Below are positions 37,353 to 46,570 of a stretch of 64,000 bases of DNA, in pieces. The DNA lies in NCBI GenBank assembly GCA_017644185.1, contig JAEPMA010000008.1, positions 1 through 64,000 on the forward strand, written 5' to 3'. The translations under genes were made by a program, and so were the position numbers. Each line of letters starts with the position of its first letter. Positions within the stretch are counted from its first letter, which is position 1. Origin of the DNA: Rhodospirillales bacterium. Lineage in GTDB: Bacteria > Pseudomonadota > Alphaproteobacteria > Rhodospirillales > Casp-alpha2. The notes under the pieces are model-generated. The model made no database searches. It was given only the letters and a program-made list of their open reading frames with translations, and was not told where the DNA came from.

Positions 37353-39118
37353 GATTTTCCTCCATCTTGATTCGCGATGATTTCCAGCATGTCCTCAATC
37401 CGCGCACACGGGATTGCCCCGGTCTCGCTCAAACTGTTTGCGACGTCCACCGGCAGGCCCGTGTTGGTCCCATCAGGGACGGCGTTGAGACGGCCGCCGA
37501 TAAACACTTGGGGGTGATAGCCGCCGGGCCTCATCTCCCCCGCGAGGTCACGGACGAAATCGGCGGCGACCCCGTTATACGTGCTGATCGCAATTACATC
37601 CGCGGATGCCGCTTCCGCCGTCTTCAGAAGATCGTCGGCGTCGACGCCGATCCCACCGTCCACGACATCGACATCCAGTTTCGACAAGACCTGCTCGACA
37701 AGGCGTTTGCCGTATTCATGAACATCCGTCGTCGCGATGCAGATTTTCGGCCGTCGCCGCTTCAAACCATCCAACAATGATGGGTCGAGGCCGGTGACGA
37801 TGCTGTCGGCTTGGTCCGCGATCTCGTTGACGACGCTGGAGACCACCACCGGCGCCCGCCCGTAGTAACCGCCACTGTCCATTTCGCCGGGACCGAAAGC
37901 GCGCTCCAACGCCGGCGCGCCGATGCGGCGAATGGCGAGCAGCATCTCGTAGGCGTCATCGGTCGCATAACCGAGTTCACCCAGACCATTCATCACGTTG
38001 TCGAAGAATTTACGTCCGCCCGCCGCGATCTCGTCGGCCAGCGCTCGAACGCTCTCCGGGGGATTGTCAGACAAGAGTTCTGAGGTTCGCTCGGCGAGGG
38101 TGGCAGCAAAAATCTGCGCATCCGCGATTTCGTCGACGCTTGGGATGCGCCTGGCCTCCGTCACCGGGATCGGGGTGAGTGCATGCCCGCTCGGCGCCCA
38201 GCGGAGCGCCGCCAGGTCGGCGCCGAGATACCCCGCCAGAACTGCATAGTTGGCTGCATCATCTTCCGCAAAGCGTGTCGTGTTCCCGTAAATCATCGTG
38301 CCCGGGCCGGGGGAGGCCTCGGCCAATGCCAAGTGAAACGCCTGACGCTCCCTCAACCCCGAAAACGTATGTCCATAACAGTGCCCGATATGGCCGCCGA
38401 TCAGATGCTCGACGATGTAGCGCTCAATCAATGCCGCCCCGAGCGTGCACGCCAGATCCGAAAAACGGGCCGCAAATCCGTCATCAAGATTGGAATGGAT
38501 GATGATATCGACGGGCTGCGCCGCACACATCGCCATCGCCTCGACCGTGGCCCGGGCGATCAGGGCGTCGTCATCCCAATCCGGGAGGCGGAAGGTGAAA
38601 TACTGACCAAGATTGCCGATGCTCGTCGCGCCGGCCTTCAGCGCGGCTTCGGTGTTCTCGACCGCCGCCGGCATACCAATCACGAAATCCCCGAAGTGCG
38701 CGGCGGCGTCCGTGGCTTCCGCCACCAAACGGAAATCATCGTCGCTGCGCAAAACCAGTCCGGTGCCCCGGTTGCGGCCTTCGCGCTGACCGGGGGGATA
38801 CCCCATGCTCCAGTCGAGACAGATCCCGTATCTGTCGATGCGGCCGCCGACGTCCGCCACACGCCTGGAGATTTCAGCCATGTTGTCGGCCGTCACCTCA
38901 GGGTCGCGCCAGCCCGCCTGAGCGTGGAACATGGGTTTGAGTTCCCCTGCCATCGCGCGCTTGAACGCACTCTCCGACGCGACCTCACGTTCGCGTTGAA
39001 AGCGAGCTTGCGGCATGACGATGTCGGCAGCGCGGGCATGGCCGCGCCGGATCAGGTCTACACCTGAAATTAAATCGATTTCCGGTAGCACCCGGTCGCG
39101 GGAAAACTCGGCTGACAT
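37349..39118 (-). CDS. Glutamate-mutase-like protein with fused B12-binding domain
   Basis: 589 residues. The N-terminal ~455 residues read as a glutamate-mutase epsilon-like barrel: FKRAMAGELKPMFHAQ, GICLDWSMGYPPGQREGRNRG, NVMNGLGELGYATDD and ALERAFGPGEMDSGGYYGRAPV, the last matching the FGPSxYNAGKMMPV-type region of MutE. The C-terminal 130 residues are a cobalamin-binding Rossmann domain with DVHEYG (the DxHxxG cobalt-ligand motif, His467), ISTYNG and IGGRLN. E and S parts are normally separate genes. The ATG at 39118 is preceded by GAGG; a TTG six codons upstream is also open. The substrate is unknown. radC ends 26 bp upstream. Confidence 0.75.
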   Translation of the reverse strand: MSAEFSRDRVLPEIDLISGVDLIRRGHARAADIVMPQARFQREREVASESAFKRAMAGELKPMFHAQAGWRDPEVTADNMAEISRRVADVGGRIDRYGICLDWSMGYPPGQREGRNRGTGLVLRSDDDFRLVAEATDAAAHFGDFVIGMPAAVENTEAALKAGATSIGNLGQYFTFRLPDWDDDALIARATVEAMAMCAAQPVDIIIHSNLDDGFAARFSDLACTLGAALIERYIVEHLIGGHIGHCYGHTFSGLRERQAFHLALAEASPGPGTMIYGNTTRFAEDDAANYAVLAGYLGADLAALRWAPSGHALTPIPVTEARRIPSVDEIADAQIFAATLAERTSELLSDNPPESVRALADEIAAGGRKFFDNVMNGLGELGYATDDAYEMLLAIRRIGAPALERAFGPGEMDSGGYYGRAPVVVSSVVNEIADQADSIVTGLDPSLLDGLKRRRPKICIATTDVHEYGKRLVEQVLSKLDVDVVDGGIGVDADDLLKTAEAASADVIAISTYNGVAADFVRDLAGEMRPGGYHPQVFIGGRLNAVPDGTNTGLPVDVANSLSETGAIPCARIEDMLEIIANQDGGKS

Positions 39119-39144
39119 GGCGCAAGCCTCACGCAAGGCGCGCG

Positions 39145-39831
39145 TTAAAGCAAGCCCATCGCCTTGAAGGAACGGTGGCCGCTTCTCGATACAATGACGT
39201 GATCATGAAGTTGAATACCAAGGCGCGCCGCCGTTTCGCGGATTTCCCGGGTCATGTCGATATCGCCGCGCGACGGTTCCGGATCGCCGGACGGGTGATT
39301 GTGCAGCATGATGATGGCACTGGCACCAAGTTGCAGGGCACGTTTGACCACTTCGCGCGGATAGACGGGTGTGTGGTCGATAGTACCGCGCTGTTGTTCT
39401 TCGTCAGCGATCAAAACGTTCTTGCGATTGAGAAACAGGACGCGGAAGTGCTCCCTCTCGGCACGGCCGAGTTGCATGCGGCAGTAATCGATCAACCGGT
39501 CCCAGTTAGAGAGAACGGGCTTGTCCATCACCGTTTCCCGGCCAAGCCTTTGTGCCGCGGCCTCGATGATCTTGAGCGCCGCGACCGACGCCTCGCCCAT
39601 ACCATCGACCTCCGAGAGTGTTTCCGGGGAGGCCGCGATCACGTCGGCGAATGACCCGAACCGCTTGAGCAGTTTTTTGGCCAGCGGTTTGACGTCACCG
39701 CGCGGGATCGCGCCGAATAAAACCATTTCCAGGATTTCGTAATCGGGAAAGGTATCGCCGCCCGCCGCCATGAACCGGCTGCGCAAACGTTGACGATGGC
39801 CGGCGTGTTCGCTCCCACGCGCCACCGTCAT
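39145..39831 (-). CDS. radC: RadC family protein
   Basis: 228 residues. An N-terminal helix-hairpin-helix region (FGSFADVIAASPETLSEVDGMGEASVAAL) is followed by the MPN+/JAB metalloprotease-like domain with the JAMM signature MLHNHPSGDPEPSRGD. Named for DNA repair, but the biochemical role is unsettled. 4 bp from map, in the order sfsA-map-radC usual for alphaproteobacteria. Confidence 0.96.
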   Translation of the reverse strand: MTVARGSEHAGHRQRLRSRFMAAGGDTFPDYEILEMVLFGAIPRGDVKPLAKKLLKRFGSFADVIAASPETLSEVDGMGEASVAALKIIEAAAQRLGRETVMDKPVLSNWDRLIDYCRMQLGRAEREHFRVLFLNRKNVLIADEEQQRGTIDHTPVYPREVVKRALQLGASAIIMLHNHPSGDPEPSRGDIDMTREIRETAARLGIQLHDHVIVSRSGHRSFKAMGLL

Positions 39832-39835
39832 CGGA

Positions 39836-40657
39836 TCAGACCTTATAGGGCGGGCAGTCGAGACCGGTCGGCGACAGCGTGAAGATTTCGTAGCCGTCGG
39901 CGGTCACGCCCAGCGAATGTTCGAACTGTGCCGAGAGGGAGCGGTCCTTGGTCACCGCGGTCCAGCCGTCGGCGAGAATCTTCACGTCCAGCTTACCGGC
40001 ATTGATCATCGGCTCGATGGTGAAGAACATACCTTCGCGCAGCACTTCCCCCTCGCCCGGCCGGCCGAAGTGCATGACGTTGGGCGCGTCGTGGAACACA
40101 CGGCCGAGCCCATGGCCGCAGAAATCGCGCACCACGGAATACCTTTTCTTTTCGGCGTACGACTGGATCGCATGACCGATGTCGCCGAGGGTCGCGCCGG
40201 GGCGCACCATCTCGATCCCGCGCCACAGACATTCGAAGGTGGTTTCGACCAGCTTCTGCGCCTTGATGCTCGGCTTGCCGGCATAGAACATGCGGCTCGT
40301 ATCACCGTACCAGCCATCGAGAATGACGGTGACGTCGATGTTGATGATGTCGCCGTCGACAAGCACCTTGTCGCCGGGAATACCGTGGCAGACCACGTGA
40401 TTGATCGACGTGCAGATGGATTTCGGAAAGCCGCGATAGTTCAGCGGCGCGGGCACCGCGCCGCGTTCCAGCGTCCAGTCGTGACAGAGGGTGTTCAGCT
40501 CATCCGTGCTGACGCCCGGCTTCACATAAGGTGTGATGAAGTCCAGGCATTCGGCAGCGAGTTGGCCGGCCTTGCGCATCCCCTCAAAACCCGCGGCGTC
40601 GTGGATCTTGATAAAGCGGCCGTCGCGCGCCGGTACTTTTACTGCCTGTTCGTTCAT
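39836..40657 (-). CDS. map: Methionine aminopeptidase, type I
   Basis: Removes N-terminal methionine. The metal ligands of the pita-bread fold are visible: NIDVTVILDGWYGDTSRMF (two Asp), CGHGLGRVFHDAPNV (His), FFTIEPMINAG (Glu) and AQFEHSLGV (Glu). The ATG at 40657 is chosen; ATG 40669 is possible and only four codons longer. It precedes radC in the sfsA-map-radC run. Confidence 0.97.
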   Translation of the reverse strand: MNEQAVKVPARDGRFIKIHDAAGFEGMRKAGQLAAECLDFITPYVKPGVSTDELNTLCHDWTLERGAVPAPLNYRGFPKSICTSINHVVCHGIPGDKVLVDGDIINIDVTVILDGWYGDTSRMFYAGKPSIKAQKLVETTFECLWRGIEMVRPGATLGDIGHAIQSYAEKKRYSVVRDFCGHGLGRVFHDAPNVMHFGRPGEGEVLREGMFFTIEPMINAGKLDVKILADGWTAVTKDRSLSAQFEHSLGVTADGYEIFTLSPTGLDCPPYKV

Positions 40658-40726
40658 GTCTCTATCCATAACGTTTCGTCTTATGTAAGCCTTTCCGGGC
40701 TTTTTTCATACCCGGCACGAATTTTT

Positions 40727-41434
40727 TTAAAGGCTGACAGGAATTTTTCGCGTCACCACGATCTCTTCGGGACTGAGGGTGCACGCGTAACACACCACCT
40801 CGACCCCGGCCTTGATTGCTTTCGTGAGTTCCTCGGCATATGTCGGATCGATATCGTCTGCGACCGTGAACTGGTCCGCGTCCTCGCGTTGCACCAGATA
40901 GAACATCACCGCCCGATGGCCATCCCTGACCATATCGGACAATTCGACCAGATGCTTGGCGCCCCGTGAGGTCACGGCGTCCGGAAATTCGGCCGGTCCG
41001 TCCTCGAGATTCCGGCGCATCGTGGTGTTCTTGACCTCGACGTAGCACTTCGGCTTCTGGTCATCCTCAAGCAGAATATCGATGCGGGAATTCTTGCCGT
41101 ACTTTACCTCACGCCTGAGTGAGCCATACCCCTTCAGCTCGTCGACGACCCCGTTCTCGATCGCTTCGGAAACGATCATGTTGGGTAACGAAGTGTTGAT
41201 GCCCACCAGCGTCTCGCCGATGCGGATCAATTCCCAGGTGAATTTCAATTTCCGGTCCGGATTGCGGGCAGGCGACAGCCAGACTTCCGCGCCCGCTTCC
41301 TTAACGCTCTCCATCGACCCCGAATTCGCGCAGTGGGCGACAACGACACTGCCGTCTTCCAGTTCGACGTCAGTCAGAAACCGTTTGTAACGCTTGATCA
41401 GGCGTCCACGGATCAGGGGATCGGGAAACTTCAT
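40727..41434 (-). CDS. sfsA: SfsA family protein
   Basis: 235 residues starting MKFPDPLIRGRLIKRYKRFLTDVELEDGS, with AHCANSGSM, VEVKNTTM and FPDAVTSRGAKHL, all conserved in SfsA. The C-terminal half has the restriction-endonuclease-like core (DIL...YVEVKN). Originally a maltose-gene stimulator in E. coli; its general function is unclear. First of the sfsA-map-radC run. Confidence 0.95.
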   Translation of the reverse strand: MKFPDPLIRGRLIKRYKRFLTDVELEDGSVVVAHCANSGSMESVKEAGAEVWLSPARNPDRKLKFTWELIRIGETLVGINTSLPNMIVSEAIENGVVDELKGYGSLRREVKYGKNSRIDILLEDDQKPKCYVEVKNTTMRRNLEDGPAEFPDAVTSRGAKHLVELSDMVRDGHRAVMFYLVQREDADQFTVADDIDPTYAEELTKAIKAGVEVVCYACTLSPEEIVVTRKIPVSL

Positions 41435-41486
41435 GTTGGGCTCTTAAACGACCCCGGCCAAGGGCGCAAGTCCTGGCGGCAGGGGC

Positions 41487-41981
41487 TCACGCCTCCAGGT
41501 CCATCCGGTCCAGAAAACCAAAGCGGAAATCCCGGGAATTGTTGGGATGGTCTTCGCGCAGGAAAAGCGAGGTGTCGTTTTTGACCATAATGATCTCGCG
41601 CGCCGTATTGACCACGCGACGGTCGATATCGAAGAAGCGATAGAATTCCTCGATCAGTTCCTTCTCCCGGGCGACCACATTACCGTCAACGATCATCGTC
41701 TCGTACATGTTCATGAAGACCGCGATCGCCTGACCGGGGGTCAACGCCGCCTCGATCGAGAGCAGAAACTTGTCGAACGGATACTTGGCGACATACGCAA
41801 ACGCGTCCGCCGTCATCCGCTGAATTTGCGTCGAACTAAGCTCACGACGGCTGATGTGCTTGCCGAAAATACTGACCAGCGACGCGCGCTCTTCCGGCAG
41901 TGCTTTCTTGTCCGCCATGACCACATAAGCAGCCCCAACGGCTAGCGCCTGAAGCGGCGTCAGTTCCGGCATTCCTTCCAT
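41487..41981 (-). CDS. TerB-like domain protein
   Basis: 164 residues with LTPLQALAVGAAYVVMADKKALPEERASLVSIF near the N-terminus and an acidic second repeat-like half (MIVDGNVVAREKELIEEFYRFFDI), the helical TerB fold whose acidic residues can bind metal. The ATG at 41981 is preceded by GGGGAA; the upstream frame extends 12 codons. Function unknown. A second TerB-like gene is at 55258. Confidence 0.78.
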   Translation of the reverse strand: MEGMPELTPLQALAVGAAYVVMADKKALPEERASLVSIFGKHISRRELSSTQIQRMTADAFAYVAKYPFDKFLLSIEAALTPGQAIAVFMNMYETMIVDGNVVAREKELIEEFYRFFDIDRRVVNTAREIIMVKNDTSLFLREDHPNNSRDFRFGFLDRMDLEA

Positions 41982-42121
41982 AGTCGCATTTCCCCGAAAT
42001 GACGTTGGATTTTGCAAATTCCCGAATTTTCATTATAATCTCCAGGTCGAGAACCGGCCACCAATAAGGTGTGTTGACGTAGAAAACGCCAAAAGAGCCC
42101 ATTTAAACAACGGGTTGGTGA

Positions 42122-42751
42122 ATGGCGTTAGAGATTTCAGTAATCGCCAGCGCGGAGCGCCTGCAGGCGCAACGTGATCAGAGGACCGAGCTTGCCCGCG
42201 CGCGTCAGCGTGAGGACGTGGTTCAGCGCGCGCGCGATGCCGAACGCCAGGCCGAAGCGCAGCGCGCCGCCGAGCGCACCGCGGAGGACATCAACCGCGC
42301 CCGCATTCAGCGGGAATTCCGCCGCGACGTCGCCGATGCCAATCTGATCGAGGATCAGATCGCTCGCGACGTGGTCGATCGACGTATCGACGAAAGACTT
42401 CAACAAGAAGAAGACGATCTTCAGGCGTTCTATTCAAACGAACGCGACCGTCAGGCGTTTATCGATTCACGTACCGAATCACTACCGCCGCTGACGCCCA
42501 CCACCCCGTCTCCGGCCCCCGAGGTTCAGGACGTGGCCGCGAGCCCGAGCGCCGGTCCCGCCAGCTTCGAACAGTTGTTGGCCGAACGGAACAGCCGTTT
42601 GGCCGACCGCGCCGAAGCGGACCGTCAGTTCTCGGCGGCGCAAACGCAGGACTTCGCGCGCTCCGTGCGCGCCGTCGATGAATTACAGACCAACCCGACT
42701 GCGTTCCCGGCCGAGCCGACGCGTGGTTCCGTGGTCGATTTCTCGGCCTGA
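42122..42751 (+). CDS. Coiled-coil protein of unknown function
   Basis: 209 residues. Residues about 10-105 are very rich in Arg, Glu, Ala, Gln and Asp and predict a long coiled coil. A Pro/Thr/Ser linker follows (LPPLTPTTPSPAPEVQ), then a second Arg/Ala/Glu helix and a short C-terminus ending RGSVVDFSA. No signal peptide. The gene sits 21 bp upstream of the GT41 gene, so it may be a substrate or partner of that enzyme (inference). Confidence 0.7.
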   Translation: MALEISVIASAERLQAQRDQRTELARARQREDVVQRARDAERQAEAQRAAERTAEDINRARIQREFRRDVADANLIEDQIARDVVDRRIDERLQQEEDDLQAFYSNERDRQAFIDSRTESLPPLTPTTPSPAPEVQDVAASPSAGPASFEQLLAERNSRLADRAEADRQFSAAQTQDFARSVRAVDELQTNPTAFPAEPTRGSVVDFSA

Positions 42752-42772
42752 CCCCCTCCCTTTATCAACGGC

Positions 42773-44953
42773 ATGCCTGAGGTGACCGGCGACATCGATC
42801 AACGGATCGATCAAGCGCTCGAACATCAGCGCACGGGTTCGTTGGATGACGCCGAGGCGATTTACCAGGATATCCTCACCACCCATCCGGATCACGCCGA
42901 AACCCGTCATTTCCTCGGATTGGTACTGCACCAGCGCGGCGCGCATAACGACGCGGTCCGCGAATTAGAAACCGCCGTCGGTCTCGCCCCAGGGATCGGG
43001 CAGTTCCGTTTCAACCTGGGTCTCGTCCAGAGCGCTGCGGGTGACTTCAAAGATGCGGCAAAGACGTTCAAGAGTTTGATCGACACAGGCATCGACGCGC
43101 CCGACCTGACAAACGCCTATGCGGTCGCGCTTCGGGGAGCGGGCGAATTAACGGCCGCCGAAAAGGTGCTGACGCAACTGACCGCAGTGCACCCGGCTTT
43201 CGCGGGTGGTTTTTTTAACCTTGGCAATTTGATGTTGGCGGACGGGCGCCTCAGTGAGGCCGTCACCAATTTTGAACGCGCGCTTGCACTTTCGCCGGAT
43301 ACCGCGGAGATCATCCGGAATCTTGCCGCCGCGTTGCAGGGGTTGGGCGAGCTGGCACGCGCCGAAGCCTTACTCGATCAGATTTTAAAATCCGCACCCG
43401 ACGACGTGGCTGCGCTCAACAACATCGCCAACATATACCGCCAGAACGGCGAACTGGATGCGGCGGAAGATGCGCTCAATCGGGCGCTCACGCACGATCC
43501 GAACCTGCCGGATGCCGCCTATACTTTGGGAACGATCCGCATCACCCGCAACGACATCGTGGGAGGGCGGGAAGCACTGAGCGCCGCGATTAATCGACGT
43601 CCCGGCTTCACCAAGGCAGCATGGGCGTCGTCACTGGCACTCCCACAGATATACGGATCCGCGGATGAGCGCCGGAAGGTACGGAAAGATTGGCTTCGGT
43701 CACTCAACAAGATAACCGAAGCCGATATACCGGATAATTCCGCGTCCCTGAGTGCCGCGGTCGACGCGATTTCCGAGATTCTTCCCTTCGCGCTCGCCTA
43801 TCAGGGCGAGGACGACCTGGAACCCATGACGGCGTGGGGTGCACACGTCAGCAAGATCGCGGGTCAAGCTTTCCCCGCGCTCGCCGCCCCGCCATCGCCA
43901 CCTGGACGGGAGAGAAAACGGATTGGCTTCGTCTCCGCGCACTTCCGGGCGCACACGATCTGCAATCTTTTCCGGGGTTGGGTCGAGGGTATCAATCGCG
44001 ATGAGTTCGAGGTGCACCTGATTTCGACGACGGGCCAAGGTGATGACATGACCAAGGGCCTGGCGGCGCGTACGGACAGGGCGCACATATCACCGATGGG
44101 GTTACGTGAACGCGCGCATCAGATCCATGAACTTGAATGCGATGCCTTGATTTATCCCGATATCGGGATGGACCCGCGAACGCAAGTGCTGGCCGCACTG
44201 CCCCTTGCGCCGCGGCAAATGATGAGTTGGGGGCATCCGGTGACAAGTGGATTGCCCACCATCGACACCTTTATCTCATCGGCGCTGATGGAACCGGAAG
44301 GTGGCGCGCGATTTTACCGGGAGAACCTGGTCACCCTCCCCGGTCTTTCCGTGGTTTACGATCCGCCACCGCGCCCGAACGAGACGGCGCCGCACGACTA
44401 TCTATGTGCGCAGTCGCTATTCAAGATCCTGCCAGAACAGGACGAGTCCTTCGCCGCAATCCTCAAACAGACGCCGGGCCGCAAGCTCGCTTTCTTCTCT
44501 CACCCGGTCAAGCAAGTCACGGCGGCCTTCCGGGCTAGAATAGCAAGCGTGTTAAGCGGACACGGGATCGACCCTGATGGAACACTCGACTTCATCCCTC
44601 CCTGCAATCGAAAGACGTTTCTAAAGCACATGGCGGGTGCGCGGGTGATCCTCGATACCTTTGGGTGGTCGGGCGGCAATACATCGCTGGAGGCGCTCGC
44701 CATGGGCGCACCCATCGTGACGCTGCCGGGCCGCTTCATGCGGGGACGGCACACGTACGCGATGCACAAGATGATGGAACTGGAGACACTCATCGCGAAC
44801 GATGCCAACGATTACATTGATATCGCGGTGCAACTGATGACGGATGACCCGCTTTATGAAAACGTCCGCGAGCGGATTGCCGCGCATTCGGATCGTCTAT
44901 TCACCGATCCACGCGTGATCCCGGCGTTCAACGACCTGCTGCGTTCGCTCTGA
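42773..44953 (+). CDS. TPR-repeat O-GlcNAc transferase-like glycosyltransferase (GT41)
   Basis: 726 residues. The first ~330 are tandem TPR repeats (DDAEAIYQDILTTHPDHAETRHFLGLVLHQRGAH and later copies). The GT41 catalytic region starts about 385 with RKRIGFVSAHFRAHTICNLF and contains ALIYPDIGMDPRTQVLAALPLAPRQ, MSWGHPVTSGLPTIDTFIS and the hallmark FGWSGGNTSLEALAMGAPIVTLPGRFMRGRHTYAM. Likely a soluble protein O-glycosyltransferase using a UDP-sugar. Acceptor unknown; flagellin or a surface protein is a reasonable guess. Overlaps the converging GT2 gene by 26 bp. Confidence 0.9.
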   Translation: MPEVTGDIDQRIDQALEHQRTGSLDDAEAIYQDILTTHPDHAETRHFLGLVLHQRGAHNDAVRELETAVGLAPGIGQFRFNLGLVQSAAGDFKDAAKTFKSLIDTGIDAPDLTNAYAVALRGAGELTAAEKVLTQLTAVHPAFAGGFFNLGNLMLADGRLSEAVTNFERALALSPDTAEIIRNLAAALQGLGELARAEALLDQILKSAPDDVAALNNIANIYRQNGELDAAEDALNRALTHDPNLPDAAYTLGTIRITRNDIVGGREALSAAINRRPGFTKAAWASSLALPQIYGSADERRKVRKDWLRSLNKITEADIPDNSASLSAAVDAISEILPFALAYQGEDDLEPMTAWGAHVSKIAGQAFPALAAPPSPPGRERKRIGFVSAHFRAHTICNLFRGWVEGINRDEFEVHLISTTGQGDDMTKGLAARTDRAHISPMGLRERAHQIHELECDALIYPDIGMDPRTQVLAALPLAPRQMMSWGHPVTSGLPTIDTFISSALMEPEGGARFYRENLVTLPGLSVVYDPPPRPNETAPHDYLCAQSLFKILPEQDESFAAILKQTPGRKLAFFSHPVKQVTAAFRARIASVLSGHGIDPDGTLDFIPPCNRKTFLKHMAGARVILDTFGWSGGNTSLEALAMGAPIVTLPGRFMRGRHTYAMHKMMELETLIANDANDYIDIAVQLMTDDPLYENVRERIAAHSDRLFTDPRVIPAFNDLLRSL

Positions 44954-45695
44954 TCTCTTCCGCCTTCAAATGCGCGACCAGGGGATAGAGCGCCGACAAG
45001 ATCGAGATCACGAGACCGACGCCGCCTTCACGACACCCCTTGCGGGCGACAAAGCACTTCCAGAACCGCGACAGTGCCTTGCGGGCGAGGCTTCTGGTTT
45101 TCGCCGTCCCGCCCTTTTCCACCAGTTCCTCGGCTTTGAGGGAGGTGTTCCTGTTGAAACGCTTGATGAGGTCCGAGACGTCGTTAACGAAGTTATGGCG
45201 GATACCCCCGGCTAAATCAGGCCCTCGTTTACCTGAGAACGACACGTTCGGGTGCACGCGCTCCATACCCCACGTCTTGTGACCTTTCCTGAACAAACTG
45301 CCCTTGAGGTCGGGCGCCAGCGCGGCCATCCATCCATGCTGCACCCAACGCCCACCGACGTGGTTTCGCATAGGTATGAAGTGAAAATCGGTGCTGTCGG
45401 CGTTCACGACCGCCGAGATTTCCGCCGCCAGAGCGGCGTCGATCCATTCATCGGCGTCGACTTCCAAAATCCACGGCCCCGTACATGCATCGATCCCAGC
45501 GTGGCGGCGTACGCCCTCCACCGGCCAGGCACCTTCGATACAGGTCGCACCAAATTTCCCGGCGATAGCCTTACTGCCATCCGTGCACCTGTCGAGCACG
45601 ACAACGATCTCGTCGGCGAATGTTAGACGCGAGAGGCACGCCTCCAGGCACACTTCCTCATTATGGGCGACGACAAGGGCGGAGAGCTGGGTCAT
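44928..45695 (-). CDS. Glycosyltransferase family 2, WaaE/KdtX-like
   Basis: 255 residues starting QLSALVVAHNEEVCLEACLSRLTFADEIVVVLDRCTDGS, then the metal-binding ILEVDADEW, MRNHVGGRWVQHG and WGMERVHPNV. A short C-terminal hydrophobic segment (LVISILSALYPLVAHL) could be membrane-associated. The pattern fits enzymes adding a sugar to the lipopolysaccharide core. Neighbour of the GT41 locus, convergent with it. Confidence 0.88.
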   Translation of the reverse strand: MTQLSALVVAHNEEVCLEACLSRLTFADEIVVVLDRCTDGSKAIAGKFGATCIEGAWPVEGVRRHAGIDACTGPWILEVDADEWIDAALAAEISAVVNADSTDFHFIPMRNHVGGRWVQHGWMAALAPDLKGSLFRKGHKTWGMERVHPNVSFSGKRGPDLAGGIRHNFVNDVSDLIKRFNRNTSLKAEELVEKGGTAKTRSLARKALSRFWKCFVARKGCREGGVGLVISILSALYPLVAHLKAEEIRANAAGR

Positions 45696-45732
45696 GAACG
45701 GATGCTAGCAAATGAGACGAAACCGCGAACGC

Positions 45733-45769
45733 AAAAACAAAGGCCGGTACCCATCGGATACCGGCCCTT
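45733..45769 (-). terminator. Rho-independent terminator of rpsD
   Basis: On the minus strand, AAGGGCCGGTATCC-GAT-GGGTACCGGCC is a strong hairpin (one mismatch) followed by TTTGTTTTTG, about 24 bp past the rpsD stop codon. Confidence 0.88.
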
Positions 45770-45792
45770 GAGAATGCTTTCCGAATGACGGA

Positions 45793-46407
45793 TCAGCGCG
45801 AATAGAATTCGATGACCAGGTTCGGTTCCATCTGCACCGGGTACGGCACATCTTCCAGCTTCGGCTGACGAATGAAGGTACCGGTCATCCGCTGGTGGTT
45901 GACTTCGATGTATTCCGGCACTTCGCGCTCGGAGCTTTCGGAAGCGAGCAGCACCAGCGGCAGCTGGCGGGACTTTTCCTTAACCTCGATGACATCGCCT
46001 TCCTTGACCATGTAGGACGGGATGTTGACGCGCTGGCCGTTCACCTTGACGTGGCCGTGGTTGATGAACTGGCGCGCGGAGAAGACGGTCGGAACGAATT
46101 TCATGCGGTAGACGACGGCGTCCAGACGGCGTTCCAGAATGCCGATCAGGTTTTCCGACGTGTCGCCGCGGCGGCGAACGGCTTCGGCGTAATATTTACG
46201 GAACTGTTTTTCCGAAATGTTGCCGTAGTAGCCCTTGAGCTTCTGCTTGGCCATCAGCTGCAGGCCGTAATCCGACGGCTTTTTGCGGCGCTGGCCGTGC
46301 TCACCGGGGCCGTAATCGCGGGTGTTGACCGGGCTTTTCGGACGGCCCCACAGATTAACGCCGAGGCGGCGGTTAATTTTGTACTTCGAAGTCTGACGTT
46401 TGCTCAT
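45793..46407 (-). CDS. rpsD: Ribosomal protein S4
   Basis: 204 residues matching bacterial S4: [40 protein letters not shown], then the S4 RNA-binding domain [46 protein letters not shown]. It is a primary 16S-binding protein. Separate transcription unit with its own terminator. Confidence 0.98.
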   Translation of the reverse strand: MSKRQTSKYKINRRLGVNLWGRPKSPVNTRDYGPGEHGQRRKKPSDYGLQLMAKQKLKGYYGNISEKQFRKYYAEAVRRRGDTSENLIGILERRLDAVVYRMKFVPTVFSARQFINHGHVKVNGQRVNIPSYMVKEGDVIEVKEKSRQLPLVLLASESSEREVPEYIEVNHQRMTGTFIRQPKLEDVPYPVQMEPNLVIEFYSR

Positions 46408-46570
46408 TTTTCGATCTCTCTACGTTCAACCGGATGTTATGAGCCCGGTAGTCCGACCCGCTATCGCGGCGGCGGGGAATGGCGAAACAAAGCCGCCAGC
46501 CCACATTCCCGGGCATGAAGGCGCGGAATATAGGGAAAAACGGGGAAATGTCAAAGGGTTCGGCGCGTTT

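Noticed and set aside
40670-40726. Possible terminator hairpin between sfsA and map
   Set aside because: AAGCC/GGCTT has a T-run only in the plus orientation, where no gene ends; on the minus strand the stem is not followed by a T-run.
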